DNA of 64,000 bases from Penaeicola halotolerans (GCF_016464625.1 NZ_JAEAGO010000002.1:310001-374000); one strand, 5' to 3'; positions 36,633-43,739 are shown, numbered from the stretch's first letter. Numbers and translations are program-made. Notes: generated by a model from the sequence alone, not told the origin.

Positions 36633-36660
36633 CGAAGAGCCCCTTTTTAGGGGCTTTTTT
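36587..36660 (+). repeat. direct repeat copy 1: tRNA-Leu 3' half plus terminator
   Basis: This 74-base block starts in the tRNA anticodon loop and runs through the variable arm, T arm, acceptor and terminator. It recurs 324 bp downstream with one substitution and a 20-base insertion. In this copy it is part of a functional tRNA. Confidence 0.95.
36638..36660 (+). terminator. terminator of the tRNA-Gly/tRNA-Leu unit
   Basis: AGCCCC (36638-36643) pairs with GGGGCT (36650-36655), followed by six T. Duplicated together with the tRNA 3' half. Confidence 0.9.
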
Positions 36661-36674
36661 CGTTATATTGGAGT

Positions 36675-36911
36675 ATGTTTATTGTATATGCTATATCTAG
36701 TTCTACGAGAAAATACATTTATGTAGGTTTAACAGCTAACCTTGAGGATAGAGTCAGAAGGCATAACTCTGGATATGAAAAAACAACTAGACCATACTTA
36801 CCTTTTAAATTGATTTATACTAAGGCTTTTCCTAATAGAAATGATGCTAGAGAACACGAGAAGTATTTGAAAACAACTTCAGGCAAAAGGCTTTTATATT
36901 CTTTGCTTTAA
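36675..36911 (+). CDS. GIY-YIG nuclease-like protein
   Basis: A 78-residue protein consisting of one GIY-YIG domain. The first motif is degenerate (FIVYAI, Tyr5), the second is YIYVGLT (Tyr16), then LEDRVRRHNSG gives the conserved Arg26 and His30, and AREHEKYLKT supplies the catalytic Glu (Glu62). PFKLIYTKAF is the usual middle strand. This matches the short UPF0213/YhbQ-like group, whose members cut DNA in a few cases. The gene starts 14 bp after the tRNA terminator, leaving no space for a normal promoter, so expression would need read-through. Its stop codon lies at the start of the second tRNA-Leu fragment. The setting suggests a small mobile or selfish element. Confidence 0.85.
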   Translation: MFIVYAISSSTRKYIYVGLTANLEDRVRRHNSGYEKTTRPYLPFKLIYTKAFPNRNDAREHEKYLKTTSGKRLLYSLL

Positions 36912-36936
36912 TCTTGTGGCCATTAGGTCGTGCGGG

Positions 36937-36956
36937 CCTGTCTACTGCCAGGTAGA
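36937..36956. repeat. 20-bp palindromic insertion in the tRNA-Leu fragment
   Basis: The inserted bases include TCTAC-tgccag-GTAGA and the overlapping CCTG-tctactgc-CAGG. It resembles short CCTGCCTGCC/GGCAGGCAGG-type palindromes that are dispersed in many Bacteroidota genomes (about 14 of 20 positions agree with that pattern by eye). Its absence from copy 1 dates it after the duplication. Confidence 0.75.
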
Positions 36957-36981
36957 TTCGATTCCCGCTCCTGGTACGAAG

Positions 36982-37005
36982 AGCCCCTTTTTAGGGGCTT
37001 TTTTT
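36982..37005 (+). terminator. second copy of the tRNA terminator
   Basis: AGCCCC (36982-36987) pairs with GGGGCT (36994-36999), followed by a T-run. Here it lies about 70 bp behind the GIY-YIG stop codon and can end that transcript. Confidence 0.88.
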
Positions 37006-37014
37006 GTTTTTAAG

Positions 37015-37096
37015 GCCCAAAGGGCTGAAATATAAATAGCGCAGGGTGTAGCCCTGTGTTTTAAGAGGAATATTTCCTAATAAGCGCTGTAGGCGC
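37015..37096. repeat. REP-like cluster of four short hairpins
   Basis: Four palindromes follow one another: GCCC-aaa-GGGC (37015-37025), CAGGG-tgtag-CCCTG (37042-37056), AGGAA-tat-TTCCT (37066-37078) and GCGC-tgtag-GCGC (37084-37096). The layout resembles REP/BIME elements that are mobilised by TnpA_REP transposases; no such transposase gene is in this window. Copy number elsewhere in the genome would settle it. Confidence 0.55.
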
Positions 37097-37441
37097 GAAA
37101 CAGAAAAATTAATTTTATTCAGTATATTCTACGACCAACTAATAGGATAAGTATAGTAGCATTTCTGCTATGAGATTCTTCCTATCGTCAGAATGACAAA
37201 AAGGGCACGATACTTTCAATGGGTACCTCAAAACCTTGAAGTGGATCATTTATAGCACGGGGTGTCAACCCCGTGAAAAAAAAATACACACCATCACCAC
37301 CGACCCTGCCTGCCTTCTGCTACAGGGAGGAAGGCGGTCGAATATGGTATTAAAATTTCCTTAAAAATTTTGATCTTCCTATTTTAAACCCTTCAAATGA
37401 CCTAAATTCCCTCAAAGAAATATCTTGGACCACATACTATT
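37097..37441. repeat. non-coding stretch with further palindromic repeats
   Basis: No credible gene. It holds TAGCA-tttc-TGCTA (around 37155-37170), a GAGATTCTT...CAGAATGAC element (37172-37197) resembling a very common dispersed repeat, CACGGGG-tgtcaa-CCCCGTG (37256-37275) whose core GGGTGT..CCC echoes the hairpin at 37042, and a bulged hairpin at 37301-37340 (CGACC/GGTCG and GCCTTC/GAAGGC). Together with 37015-37096 this looks like a place where small repeats have accumulated. Confidence 0.5.
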
Positions 37442-37786
37442 ATGAAAGGATTAAAGATTAGCTATCAAGGAGAAGAGACCGTCTATGGTCAACTGTCTGA
37501 TGACACAGTTGTCACCTTGATCATAGGCATTAGGCGAGGCGAAGACCAATATCGCATAGAGGGTGGAGTATTCGATCCTAAAGCTAATACACATTATGAT
37601 TGGATCGAATCCCTAGCAGATGAGGGGTCTAAGATGTCTATAAAGTTTTTACATGATCTTGATGTCAATGATTATACTGAGCCGATTGCGAAAAGACAGG
37701 AGGATACAGAAGATACCGTCAATCAAAAGAAGGTTGCTTACTTCTATCAATTAGAAAAAGAACTAAAGCAAAAGGGCTTGCTTTAA
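37442..37786 (+). CDS. unknown 114-residue protein, tandem paralogue A
   Basis: A 114-residue soluble protein without signal peptide or membrane segment; no family recognised. It begins MKGLKIS, continues with GQLSDDTVV, and has a conserved WI.SLA and DLD..DY..PI.KRQ core, then a charged helix ending KELKQKGLL. It is paralogous to the next gene: 70 of 114 residues are identical in my gap-free hand alignment, with equal length. The N-terminal half is probably beta-rich and the C-terminal half helical. Retention of equal length and reading frame in both copies indicates selection. Function unknown. Confidence 0.7.
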   Translation: MKGLKISYQGEETVYGQLSDDTVVTLIIGIRRGEDQYRIEGGVFDPKANTHYDWIESLADEGSKMSIKFLHDLDVNDYTEPIAKRQEDTEDTVNQKKVAYFYQLEKELKQKGLL

Positions 37787-37799
37787 AGCACTGATTAAA

Positions 37800-37844
37800 G
37801 CTGAATTCAGCCATCAAATACTCCCATTTTATCCATCAAATACT
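37800..37844. promoter_or_regulatory. palindrome and 12-bp direct repeats before paralogue B
   Basis: GCTGAATTCAGC (37800-37811) is a perfect 12-bp palindrome, and CCATCAAATACT occurs twice (37811-37822 and 37833-37844), 22 bp apart, ending 2 bp before the start codon. The layout is that of an operator or a protein-binding site, possibly autoregulatory. Only a related ATACTATT is seen before paralogue A. Confidence 0.4.
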
Positions 37845-37846
37845 AA

Positions 37847-38191
37847 ATGAAAGGATTAAAGATTAGCCATCAAGAGAAAGAAACGGTCTTTGGACAACTG
37901 TCTGATGACACGGTCGTCAACTTGATCATAAGCATTGGGCATCATGAAAATCACTTTCGCATAGATGGCCGCGCGGTTGATCCAAAGAATAATATGCGAT
38001 ACAGTTGGATCAAGTCCCTAGCAGAAGACCAATCTGAGATGTCCATCGAATTTGTAGATGATCTTGATATCGATGATTATCATGAGCCGATCGAGAAAAG
38101 ACAGCGGGAGACAGAAGAGAAGGAAAATCAAAGGAAGGTAGCCTACTACTATGAGTTAAAAAAAGAACTAGAGGAGAAGGGCTTGATTTAA
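37847..38191 (+). CDS. unknown 114-residue protein, tandem paralogue B
   Basis: Same length and layout as the preceding gene: MKGLKIS start, GQLSDDTVV, WIKSLAEDQSEMSIEF, DLDIDDYHEPIEKRQ, and a C-terminal charged helix with KKELEEKGLI. Differences are concentrated in two surface-like patches (about residues 31-50 and 86-94), as expected for two diverged copies. The genes are 60 bp apart on the same strand. No similarity that I can name; toxin/antitoxin or inhibitor roles are pure speculation. Confidence 0.7.
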   Translation: MKGLKISHQEKETVFGQLSDDTVVNLIISIGHHENHFRIDGRAVDPKNNMRYSWIKSLAEDQSEMSIEFVDDLDIDDYHEPIEKRQRETEEKENQRKVAYYYELKKELEEKGLI

Positions 38192-38628
38192 AGCACCAAT
38201 TCGCTTCGAAATCATAACAGTCTCTGCCATATTTAAAGTGGTCGCCTCCTACTTCACTAATCCAAATCCCCATGTACTCATCCAAGAGCGTTCAAAACGA
38301 TCTTTTCGGATAGCCTTGTTGCGGATAAAGGTGGTGGAGGAAAGAGAATGTTCAATTAGTATTTTTAAATGAAATATTTACCAAATCAACAGCGTTTCCC
38401 CCTCCTCTCTCCCTAGGGTTATCCCCTAGTCATCCTCTACTTATCCCCTAGTTATCCTTTAGTCATCTTCTAGTATAAGGTTAGTCGGTCCTATGTCTTT
38501 TAGGGGGTAAAGGGTAAGATTTAGCGGACTAATCCGCTCCCCACGATTCTCTTAGGATTTTGGGGGAGGTGTTTAGCCGTTTCACGAAGATTTCATTATT
38601 TTTACACACCAAAATGTAGCACATATCC
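38192..38628. other. 437-bp non-coding gap before yebC
   Basis: No gene supported on either strand. It contains the 11-bp tandem repeat at 38420-38474 and the hairpin AGCGGA-ctaa-TCCGCT at 38523-38538. No clear TTG-N19-TAnnTTTG promoter for yebC is visible. Confidence 0.6.
38420..38474. repeat. degenerate 11-bp tandem repeat, five units
   Basis: Five head-to-tail units of exactly 11 bp: TATCCCCTAGT, CATCCTCTACT, TATCCCCTAGT, TATCCTTTAGT, CATCTTCTAGT. Units 1 and 3 are identical; the consensus is YATCCYCTAGT. The strand is pyrimidine-rich. The period is close to one helical turn, so all units face nearly the same side of the DNA. Confidence 0.85.
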
Positions 38629-39336
38629 ATGGGAAGAGCATTTGAATTTAGAAAAGAGCGTAAGTTTAAGAGATGGAGTAAGATGTCCAAGATCTTCACC
38701 CGTCTCGGCAAAGAGATAGTCATGGCGGTCAAAGCAGGGGGTCCTGATCCTGCCACCAATGCCAAGCTCCGCACGGTCATGCAAAACGCCAAAGGTGCCA
38801 GCATGCCCAAGGACAGGATAGAAGCAGCCATCAAGCGCGCATCCAATAAGGAAGAAAAGGATTATGAAGAAGTAGTATATGAGGGCTATGCACCTCACGG
38901 CATCGCAGTGGTGGTAGAGACATCTACAGACAATACCACACGTACCGTAGCCAATATCCGTCACTACTTCTCCAAGGCAGGCGGTTCACTCGGTACTTCA
39001 GGCTCACTCAATTTCTTGTTTGAAAGAAAGGCCGTTTTCCGCTTCCCAGCAGAGGGTCAAGACATGGAAGAACTCGAGCTTGAGCTCATCGACTATGGCT
39101 TGGTAGACATCGATGAAAACGAAGGGGAGATCTTCGTTTACACGGAGTTTGAGGATTTTGGCAACATGCAAAAGGCCCTAGAAGAAAAAGGCATAGAAGT
39201 GACCAATGCCGAACTACAGCGCTTCCCGGTCTCTACCGTGGAGGTGACCGAAGAGCAAGAAGAAGAGATCAACAAAATGATCGAACGCATGGAAGAAGAC
39301 GATGATGTCAATCAGGTCTTTCACAACATGGCATAA
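38629..39336 (+). CDS. yebC: YebC/PmpR family protein
   Basis: A 235-residue protein with the whole YebC pattern: the basic N-terminus KRWSKMSKIFTRLGKEIVMA, then PDPATNAKLRTVMQNAKGAS, MPKDRIEAAIKRAS, YEGYAPHGIAVVVE and the GGSLGTSGSLNFLFERK loop. YebC proteins were described as DNA-binding regulators; some act as translation factors that relieve ribosome stalling. The first residues (MGRAFEFRKERK) are the normal N-terminus for Bacteroidota. Confidence 0.95.
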   Translation: MGRAFEFRKERKFKRWSKMSKIFTRLGKEIVMAVKAGGPDPATNAKLRTVMQNAKGASMPKDRIEAAIKRASNKEEKDYEEVVYEGYAPHGIAVVVETSTDNTTRTVANIRHYFSKAGGSLGTSGSLNFLFERKAVFRFPAEGQDMEELELELIDYGLVDIDENEGEIFVYTEFEDFGNMQKALEEKGIEVTNAELQRFPVSTVEVTEEQEEEINKMIERMEEDDDVNQVFHNMA

Positions 39337-39347
39337 ATACACACAAG

Positions 39348-39372
39348 GGCTTCGATGATCGAAGCCTTTTTT
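39348..39372 (+). terminator. terminator of yebC
   Basis: GGCTTCGA (39348-39355) pairs with TCGAAGCC (39359-39366), loop TGA, followed by six T. It covers the ATG at 39355, which argues against that start for the next gene. Confidence 0.88.
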
Positions 39373-39384
39373 AATGAGCTCAAG

Positions 39385-39954
39385 ATGAATTTTCCCCAAA
39401 GACAAAATATCCAAAGACAAGCGAATAGCCAACTGATCATCGTAGGGAGTAAAAATCCTGTGAAGATAGAGGCTGCTGAGCAGGCATTTACCCAGGCGAT
39501 GCCTCAGGAGCGCTGGCTCGCACAGGGCCTAGACGTGCCCTCAGGCGTATCGGAGCAGCCGATGACAGATGCAGAGACCCTACAGGGCGCGATGACTCGC
39601 ATGCAAAATGCACAGAAGCTATTTCCTGAAGCAGACTACTGGGTGGGCATAGAGGGCGGTATTGATCGACAAGGGTCAGAGATGCATGCCTTTGCTTGGA
39701 TAGTGGTCAGCGATGGGCGGCAAGTGGGCAAGGCTCGGACAGGGACTTTTGTCCTACCACAAGCGATCACGGATTTGATCGATCAAGGGGTAGAGCTGGG
39801 AGAGGCAGATGACCGTGTTTTCAATAGGGAAAACTCCAAGCAGGGGAGTGGGGCTGTGGGAATCCTCACACAGGGAATGATCGACAGGAAGGCCTACTAT
39901 ACACATGCGGCTATTTTAGCTTTGGTGCCATTCTTGCACGACAGCTTGTATTAG
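39385..39954 (+). CDS. inosine/xanthosine triphosphatase (YjjX family)
   Basis: About 189 residues of the YjjX/DUF84 fold, related to ITPases. The start strand IIVGSKNPVKIEAAEQAF, then GVSEQPMTDAETLQGAMTR and WVGIEGGIDRQ match. Members hydrolyse ITP and XTP to keep aberrant purines out of nucleic acids. The open frame reaches up to an ATG at 39355, but that lies inside the yebC terminator; 39385 is preferred. Confidence 0.85.
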   Translation: MNFPQRQNIQRQANSQLIIVGSKNPVKIEAAEQAFTQAMPQERWLAQGLDVPSGVSEQPMTDAETLQGAMTRMQNAQKLFPEADYWVGIEGGIDRQGSEMHAFAWIVVSDGRQVGKARTGTFVLPQAITDLIDQGVELGEADDRVFNRENSKQGSGAVGILTQGMIDRKAYYTHAAILALVPFLHDSLY

Positions 39955-39997
39955 CCTTCTCGCTGATATTTTTATACCTTGTCAAAAACCCCTTTTT

Positions 39998-41128
39998 ATG
40001 GAAAGTAAAAAAATTCCTTCGTACATCAGTGTATTTTTTGTGTTAGCGACTATCCTATTGCTAGGCTATGTGATGGTCATCGGCAAAAGTGTGTTGATCC
40101 CTCTCCTATTGGGAGGCTATATCGCCATGCTCTTAGTGCCTATCTGTAATCGTCTAGAAAGCTGGAAATTTCCTCCCGCCCTAAGTGCTTTTACCGCTTT
40201 GGCTGTTTCGATCATCGCCTTGTTAGGCGTGTTTTACTTCTTCTTCGTTCAGATCAAAAGTTTTTCCAAAGACTTTGATGATATCGAGGGCAGACTCACT
40301 AAGCTCCTATCAAGTATCAATGATTGGTCTAACAGTACTTTTGGGATAGAGCTGGGGGTGACGCTGGACATGCCCAAGGAGCAGTTACTCAATTTGCTTA
40401 AGAATAATAGTGAGAGTTTGGCAGATGCCGTGCTCAATACGGCTGGTAGTCTGACGATCATCATTTTATTGCCTGTATTTATCTTTTTATTCTTGATCTA
40501 CAGGGATCATTTAGAGCATTTTGTGATCAAAGTTTTCTACCATGAGGATCAGTCGCATGTCAAGAATGTCTTACTAAGCACACGTAAAGTCATCCAAAGC
40601 TATATCATAGGGATGTTTAAGGTGATGGGGATATTGGCAGTATTGTATACGATTGCCTTTTTTATCCTAGGCTTAAAGCATGCCGTTTTCTTTGCAATGT
40701 TCGCTGCGATACTTAATATCATTCCTTATGTAGGGCCATTTATAGGGGCTATTTTCCCGATACTATTTGCGCTACTGACCAAGGATAGTCTGCTCTATCC
40801 GCTAGGTGTACTGATCGCCTACAATGTGATCCAGACAGTGGAGGGCAATGTACTCACGCCTAAGATCGTGGGGTCCAATGTCAGCCTTAATCCACTTTTT
40901 GCACTCTTGGCTTTGCTGATCGGTGGGGCTATCTGGGGAGTGATCGGGATGATCGTCTTCATCCCTACAGCAGCTATTGTTAAGCTACTGCTAGACTTGC
41001 ATCCTACTACGAAGCCCTATGCTTACCTGATGGGAGAGGATGTAGATGAGGATGATCAAATCAAGCGCCCAAGTAAATTGGTTAGAAGAAACAAAAGGGC
41101 TGCCAAGGAAGAAAATTCTGACACATAA
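39998..41128 (+). CDS. AI-2E family transporter
   Basis: A 376-residue membrane protein with about seven to eight helices. The long loop between helices 3 and 4 and the conserved AAILNIIPYVGPFIGAIFP segment are characteristic of the AI-2E (PerM/TqsA) family. Family members export autoinducer-2 or act as Na+/H+ antiporters; this sequence does not decide which. The acidic/basic tail (EDVDEDDQIKRPSKLVRRNK) is cytosolic. Ends at a shared terminator. Confidence 0.9.
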   Translation: MESKKIPSYISVFFVLATILLLGYVMVIGKSVLIPLLLGGYIAMLLVPICNRLESWKFPPALSAFTALAVSIIALLGVFYFFFVQIKSFSKDFDDIEGRLTKLLSSINDWSNSTFGIELGVTLDMPKEQLLNLLKNNSESLADAVLNTAGSLTIIILLPVFIFLFLIYRDHLEHFVIKVFYHEDQSHVKNVLLSTRKVIQSYIIGMFKVMGILAVLYTIAFFILGLKHAVFFAMFAAILNIIPYVGPFIGAIFPILFALLTKDSLLYPLGVLIAYNVIQTVEGNVLTPKIVGSNVSLNPLFALLALLIGGAIWGVIGMIVFIPTAAIVKLLLDLHPTTKPYAYLMGEDVDEDDQIKRPSKLVRRNKRAAKEENSDT

Positions 41129-41154
41129 AAAAAGCCTCCATCTGGAGGCTTTTT
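41127..41154. terminator. bidirectional intrinsic terminator
   Basis: GCCTCCA (41134-41140) pairs with TGGAGGC (41143-41149), flanked by A7 on the left and T5 on the right. Serves the AI-2E family gene and the convergent rng. Confidence 0.87.
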
Positions 41155-41156
41155 CA

Positions 41157-42725
41157 TTAGTTGTTTAACTCTATTTCTTCGTTTAGCTGATTGCTAAAGC
41201 GATATTCTGTGATCGGGAGTGAGGTATCTTTTTCGATATTGACCCACTTGAAGTACTTAAAAAACCATTTCATCCTGATGGATGGAAATCCCGATGTGAA
41301 ATAGGCATAGAGGTAAGGGTGTAAAGCAATTGTGATGTTTTTATCATTCTGCTTTTCCATTACGTATTCCAAATTTTTCGTGATCTGATCCGATACTAGT
41401 ATCGAAGCAGTGATTTTGCCTGTGCCGTTGCACGTAGGGCAGATTTCTTTGGTGGCGATGTTCATCTCAGGTCTTACGCGCTGTCTGGTGATTTGCATCA
41501 GACCAAACTTAGATAGCGGTAGCACTGTGTGCTTAGACCTATCATGCTTCATCGCTTCTTTCATCGCGTCATAGACTGCCTTTTTGTGTTCGGCTTTTTT
41601 CATGTCTATGAGATCTATCACGATGATACCACCCATATCCCTGAGTCGGAGCTGTCGAGCGACCTCTTGTACAGCTTCTATGTTGACTTTCAGGGCAGTA
41701 GTTTCTTGGTCAGATTCAGAGTTGGACTTGTTGCCACTGTTCACATCTATGACGTGTAGGGCTTCTGTGTGTTCGATGATCAGGTAGCCACCATGTGGGA
41801 GGCTGACTGACTGACCAAAGAGACTCTTGATCTGTTTTTCTATACCAAAACTTTCAAAGATCTTTGCTTTACCAGTGTAAAGCTTTACGATTTTTTCTTT
41901 GTCTGGAGCGATTTTTTTGATGTAAGATTTGATCTCTTCATACATCAGTTCATCGTCTACCGTGATCGAATCAAATGATTCATTGAGCAGGTCTCTGATC
42001 AGAGAGGATGCCTTGCTCATTTCGCCTATTACCTTTTCTTTAGGTTTGGCTGAGGCTAATCTTTTCACTCCTCTTTCCCAGTTTTCGAGCAAGTTGCGCA
42101 GGTCTCTGTCGAGTTCTGCGACATCTTGTCCCTCGGCTACGGTCCTGATGATGACCCCGAAGTTTTCAGGTTTGATGGAGGTGATAAGTCTTACCAGTCT
42201 TTTTCTTTCTTCCGAGTTGGCGATCTTTTTAGAGACGCTCACAGAGTGAGAAAAAGGAACCAGAACTAAATATCTTCCGGCAATAGACAGCTCGCATGAG
42301 AGCCTAGGCCCCTTGGTGGAAATGGGTTCTTTTACCACCTGAACGAGGATTTGCTGATTTTTAGAGAGCACTTGGGATATTTTTCCCAGCTTGTTGATCT
42401 CAGGTTCTAGCTTGAATCCATTCAGTTTGTGGTTGTTATATTTACTGCTCTGAACCATCTTAGAGAACTTCATCATGGATTGAACAGCGGGCCCTAGATC
42501 CAAATAATGGAGAAAGGCGTCTTTTTCATATCCGATGTCGATGAAGGCTGCGTTCAGGCCAGGTACTACTTTTTTGACAGTACCTACATAAATATCCCCC
42601 ACTTTAAACTCTGTACCTCCCCCATCTGTGTGGTATTCTGAGAGGCTTCTTTCCTTTAAGAGGGCTATGCGACTTTCATTTTGAGCAGAATTGATTACTA
42701 ATTCCGTACTCAAAGCTTCTGTCAT
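41157..42725 (-). CDS. rng: ribonuclease G/E family endoribonuclease
   Basis: A 522-residue Rne/Rng protein. N-terminal S1-like part: GDIYVGTVKKVVPGLNAAFI. The catalytic metal motif LHVIDVNSG and the second Asp in GGIIVIDLIDM are intact, and the zinc-link CPTCNGTGK is present. Lack of a long disordered C-terminus makes it RNase G-like; it should process rRNA and degrade mRNA. Last gene of the HU-TPR-COX24 minus-strand set. Confidence 0.93.
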   Translation of the reverse strand: MTEALSTELVINSAQNESRIALLKERSLSEYHTDGGGTEFKVGDIYVGTVKKVVPGLNAAFIDIGYEKDAFLHYLDLGPAVQSMMKFSKMVQSSKYNNHKLNGFKLEPEINKLGKISQVLSKNQQILVQVVKEPISTKGPRLSCELSIAGRYLVLVPFSHSVSVSKKIANSEERKRLVRLITSIKPENFGVIIRTVAEGQDVAELDRDLRNLLENWERGVKRLASAKPKEKVIGEMSKASSLIRDLLNESFDSITVDDELMYEEIKSYIKKIAPDKEKIVKLYTGKAKIFESFGIEKQIKSLFGQSVSLPHGGYLIIEHTEALHVIDVNSGNKSNSESDQETTALKVNIEAVQEVARQLRLRDMGGIIVIDLIDMKKAEHKKAVYDAMKEAMKHDRSKHTVLPLSKFGLMQITRQRVRPEMNIATKEICPTCNGTGKITASILVSDQITKNLEYVMEKQNDKNITIALHPYLYAYFTSGFPSIRMKWFFKYFKWVNIEKDTSLPITEYRFSNQLNEEIELNN

Positions 42726-42774
42726 TTAAATGTGGAAAATAAGACTTCCTATAAAAGGAATAAGAAGAAGTATA

Positions 42775-42864
42775 TTACTTCTTCTTATGTCTGTTCTTTC
42801 TTAGTCTCTTTTTACGCTTGTGCGTAGCAATCTTATGTCTTTTTCTTTTTTTACCGCAAGGCAT
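42775..42864 (-). CDS. 29-residue basic AURKAIP1/COX24-domain peptide
   Basis: A very small gene: ATG at 42864, TAA at 42775, product of 29 residues beginning MPCGKKRKRHKIATHKRKKR and ending in RHKKK. The pattern KKRKRHKxATHKRKKRxRxxR is that of the AURKAIP1/COX24 family, a short basic element associated with mitochondrial and some bacterial small ribosomal subunits. More than half of the residues are Lys, Arg or His, consistent with rRNA binding. It lies between the TPR gene and rng (30- and 49-bp gaps), in line with an RNA-related unit. Confidence 0.85.
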   Translation of the reverse strand: MPCGKKRKRHKIATHKRKKRLRKNRHKKK

Positions 42865-42894
42865 AGTCTTGTTGTTTAAGTTGTGAATATTTTT

Positions 42895-43716
42895 TTATAA
42901 TGATTTCAAATAGCTGTCGACCGATGATTGTAGTACCGGATCAGCGTCCATTTTCTTTACTTTTTCAAACTGCTCTTTGGCCTTTTTCTTTTGCTTGGCC
43001 TCAAAGTAGCTGACTCCTAGGTAGTAGTTACCCTGCACATGGTCAGGATAGTAGCCTACAAACTCTTCAAATCGCTCCACAGCTCTGTCATACTGAGTAG
43101 ATTGGATAGCAAGTAACCCCATATTGAACAATGCCTGTTCGTTTTTAGGATCAGCTGCCAGTACCTCTCTGAGCATCCCTACACCCTGCATAGGGTTAGA
43201 AGATACCATATATGTCATGGCTACTTTGGTCTTTAGATCAAGTCTGTCTGGCTTGGCATCTAATACCTTGTTGAGGTAAAACCTCGTTTTGTCACCGAGC
43301 TCGTTTAGCTTGGTCTCATTCATAGCAAAGCCGAATGCCTCATAATAAGCGTTTCCAGCTTTTTCCCACATAGTCAGTTCATTAGCAGCATCTGCTGCGA
43401 TCCCTGCATAGTAGGCAGTGCTATCTAGCTTGCCAATGCGCTGATAAACAGTCGCTATCGAGTCTGCAAAGATAGTGGTTTTTTTCGGATCTTCCTTATA
43501 GTTGGCTAATTGACCGATTAGCCTATTGAGGATGTCTTGGTCTGCTTCGGTGATTTGAACTTGATGCAGACTGTCTGGTGATGAACCCATGTCTACACTT
43601 TGCTCATCTGCTAGTGAAGTAGTGTCAGAGTTGTCCACGACAGACTTAGGAAGTGAAAATAAGATCACGACCAAAACTAAGGCGGCTCCTACTAAAATGA
43701 TGCTTTGTTTAGACAT
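42895..43716 (-). CDS. membrane-anchored tetratricopeptide repeat protein
   Basis: A 273-residue protein with an N-terminal membrane helix (residues 5-22) and at least three TPR units in the C-terminal half, for example EQALFNMGLLAIQSTQYDRA, ERFEEFVGYYPDHVQGNYYL and GVSYFEAKQKKKAKEQFEKV. It is likely a periplasmic or cytosolic scaffold; partners unknown. It follows the HU gene by 23 bp and precedes the COX24-like gene by 30 bp. Confidence 0.83.
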   Translation of the reverse strand: MSKQSIILVGAALVLVVILFSLPKSVVDNSDTTSLADEQSVDMGSSPDSLHQVQITEADQDILNRLIGQLANYKEDPKKTTIFADSIATVYQRIGKLDSTAYYAGIAADAANELTMWEKAGNAYYEAFGFAMNETKLNELGDKTRFYLNKVLDAKPDRLDLKTKVAMTYMVSSNPMQGVGMLREVLAADPKNEQALFNMGLLAIQSTQYDRAVERFEEFVGYYPDHVQGNYYLGVSYFEAKQKKKAKEQFEKVKKMDADPVLQSSVDSYLKSL

Positions 43717-43739
43717 GGGCTGGGGACTAACTTACAAGC

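Larger units (their letters stand above)
36911..37005 (+). repeat. direct repeat copy 2: broken tRNA-Leu 3' half plus terminator
   Basis: Same block as 36587-36660 with one substitution (A36595 to G36919) and a 20-base insertion at 36937-36956. The insertion falls exactly between the 5' strand of the T stem (GCGGG) and the T loop (TTCGATT). No 5' tRNA half precedes it, so it cannot make a tRNA. It looks like the original 3' end, displaced by the segment that carries the GIY-YIG gene. Confidence 0.93.

Noticed and set aside
37256-37285. Hairpin CACGGGG/CCCCGTG with an adjacent poly-A run as terminator
   Set aside because: On the plus strand it is followed by A, not T; on the minus strand the T-run precedes the stem. 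Wrong polarity for an intrinsic terminator.
38010-38285. 91-residue open frame on the minus strand, opposite paralogue B
   Set aside because: Mostly antisense to a gene with clear paralogy; the part beyond it (start MDEYMGIWISEVGGDHFKYG) matches no family I know.
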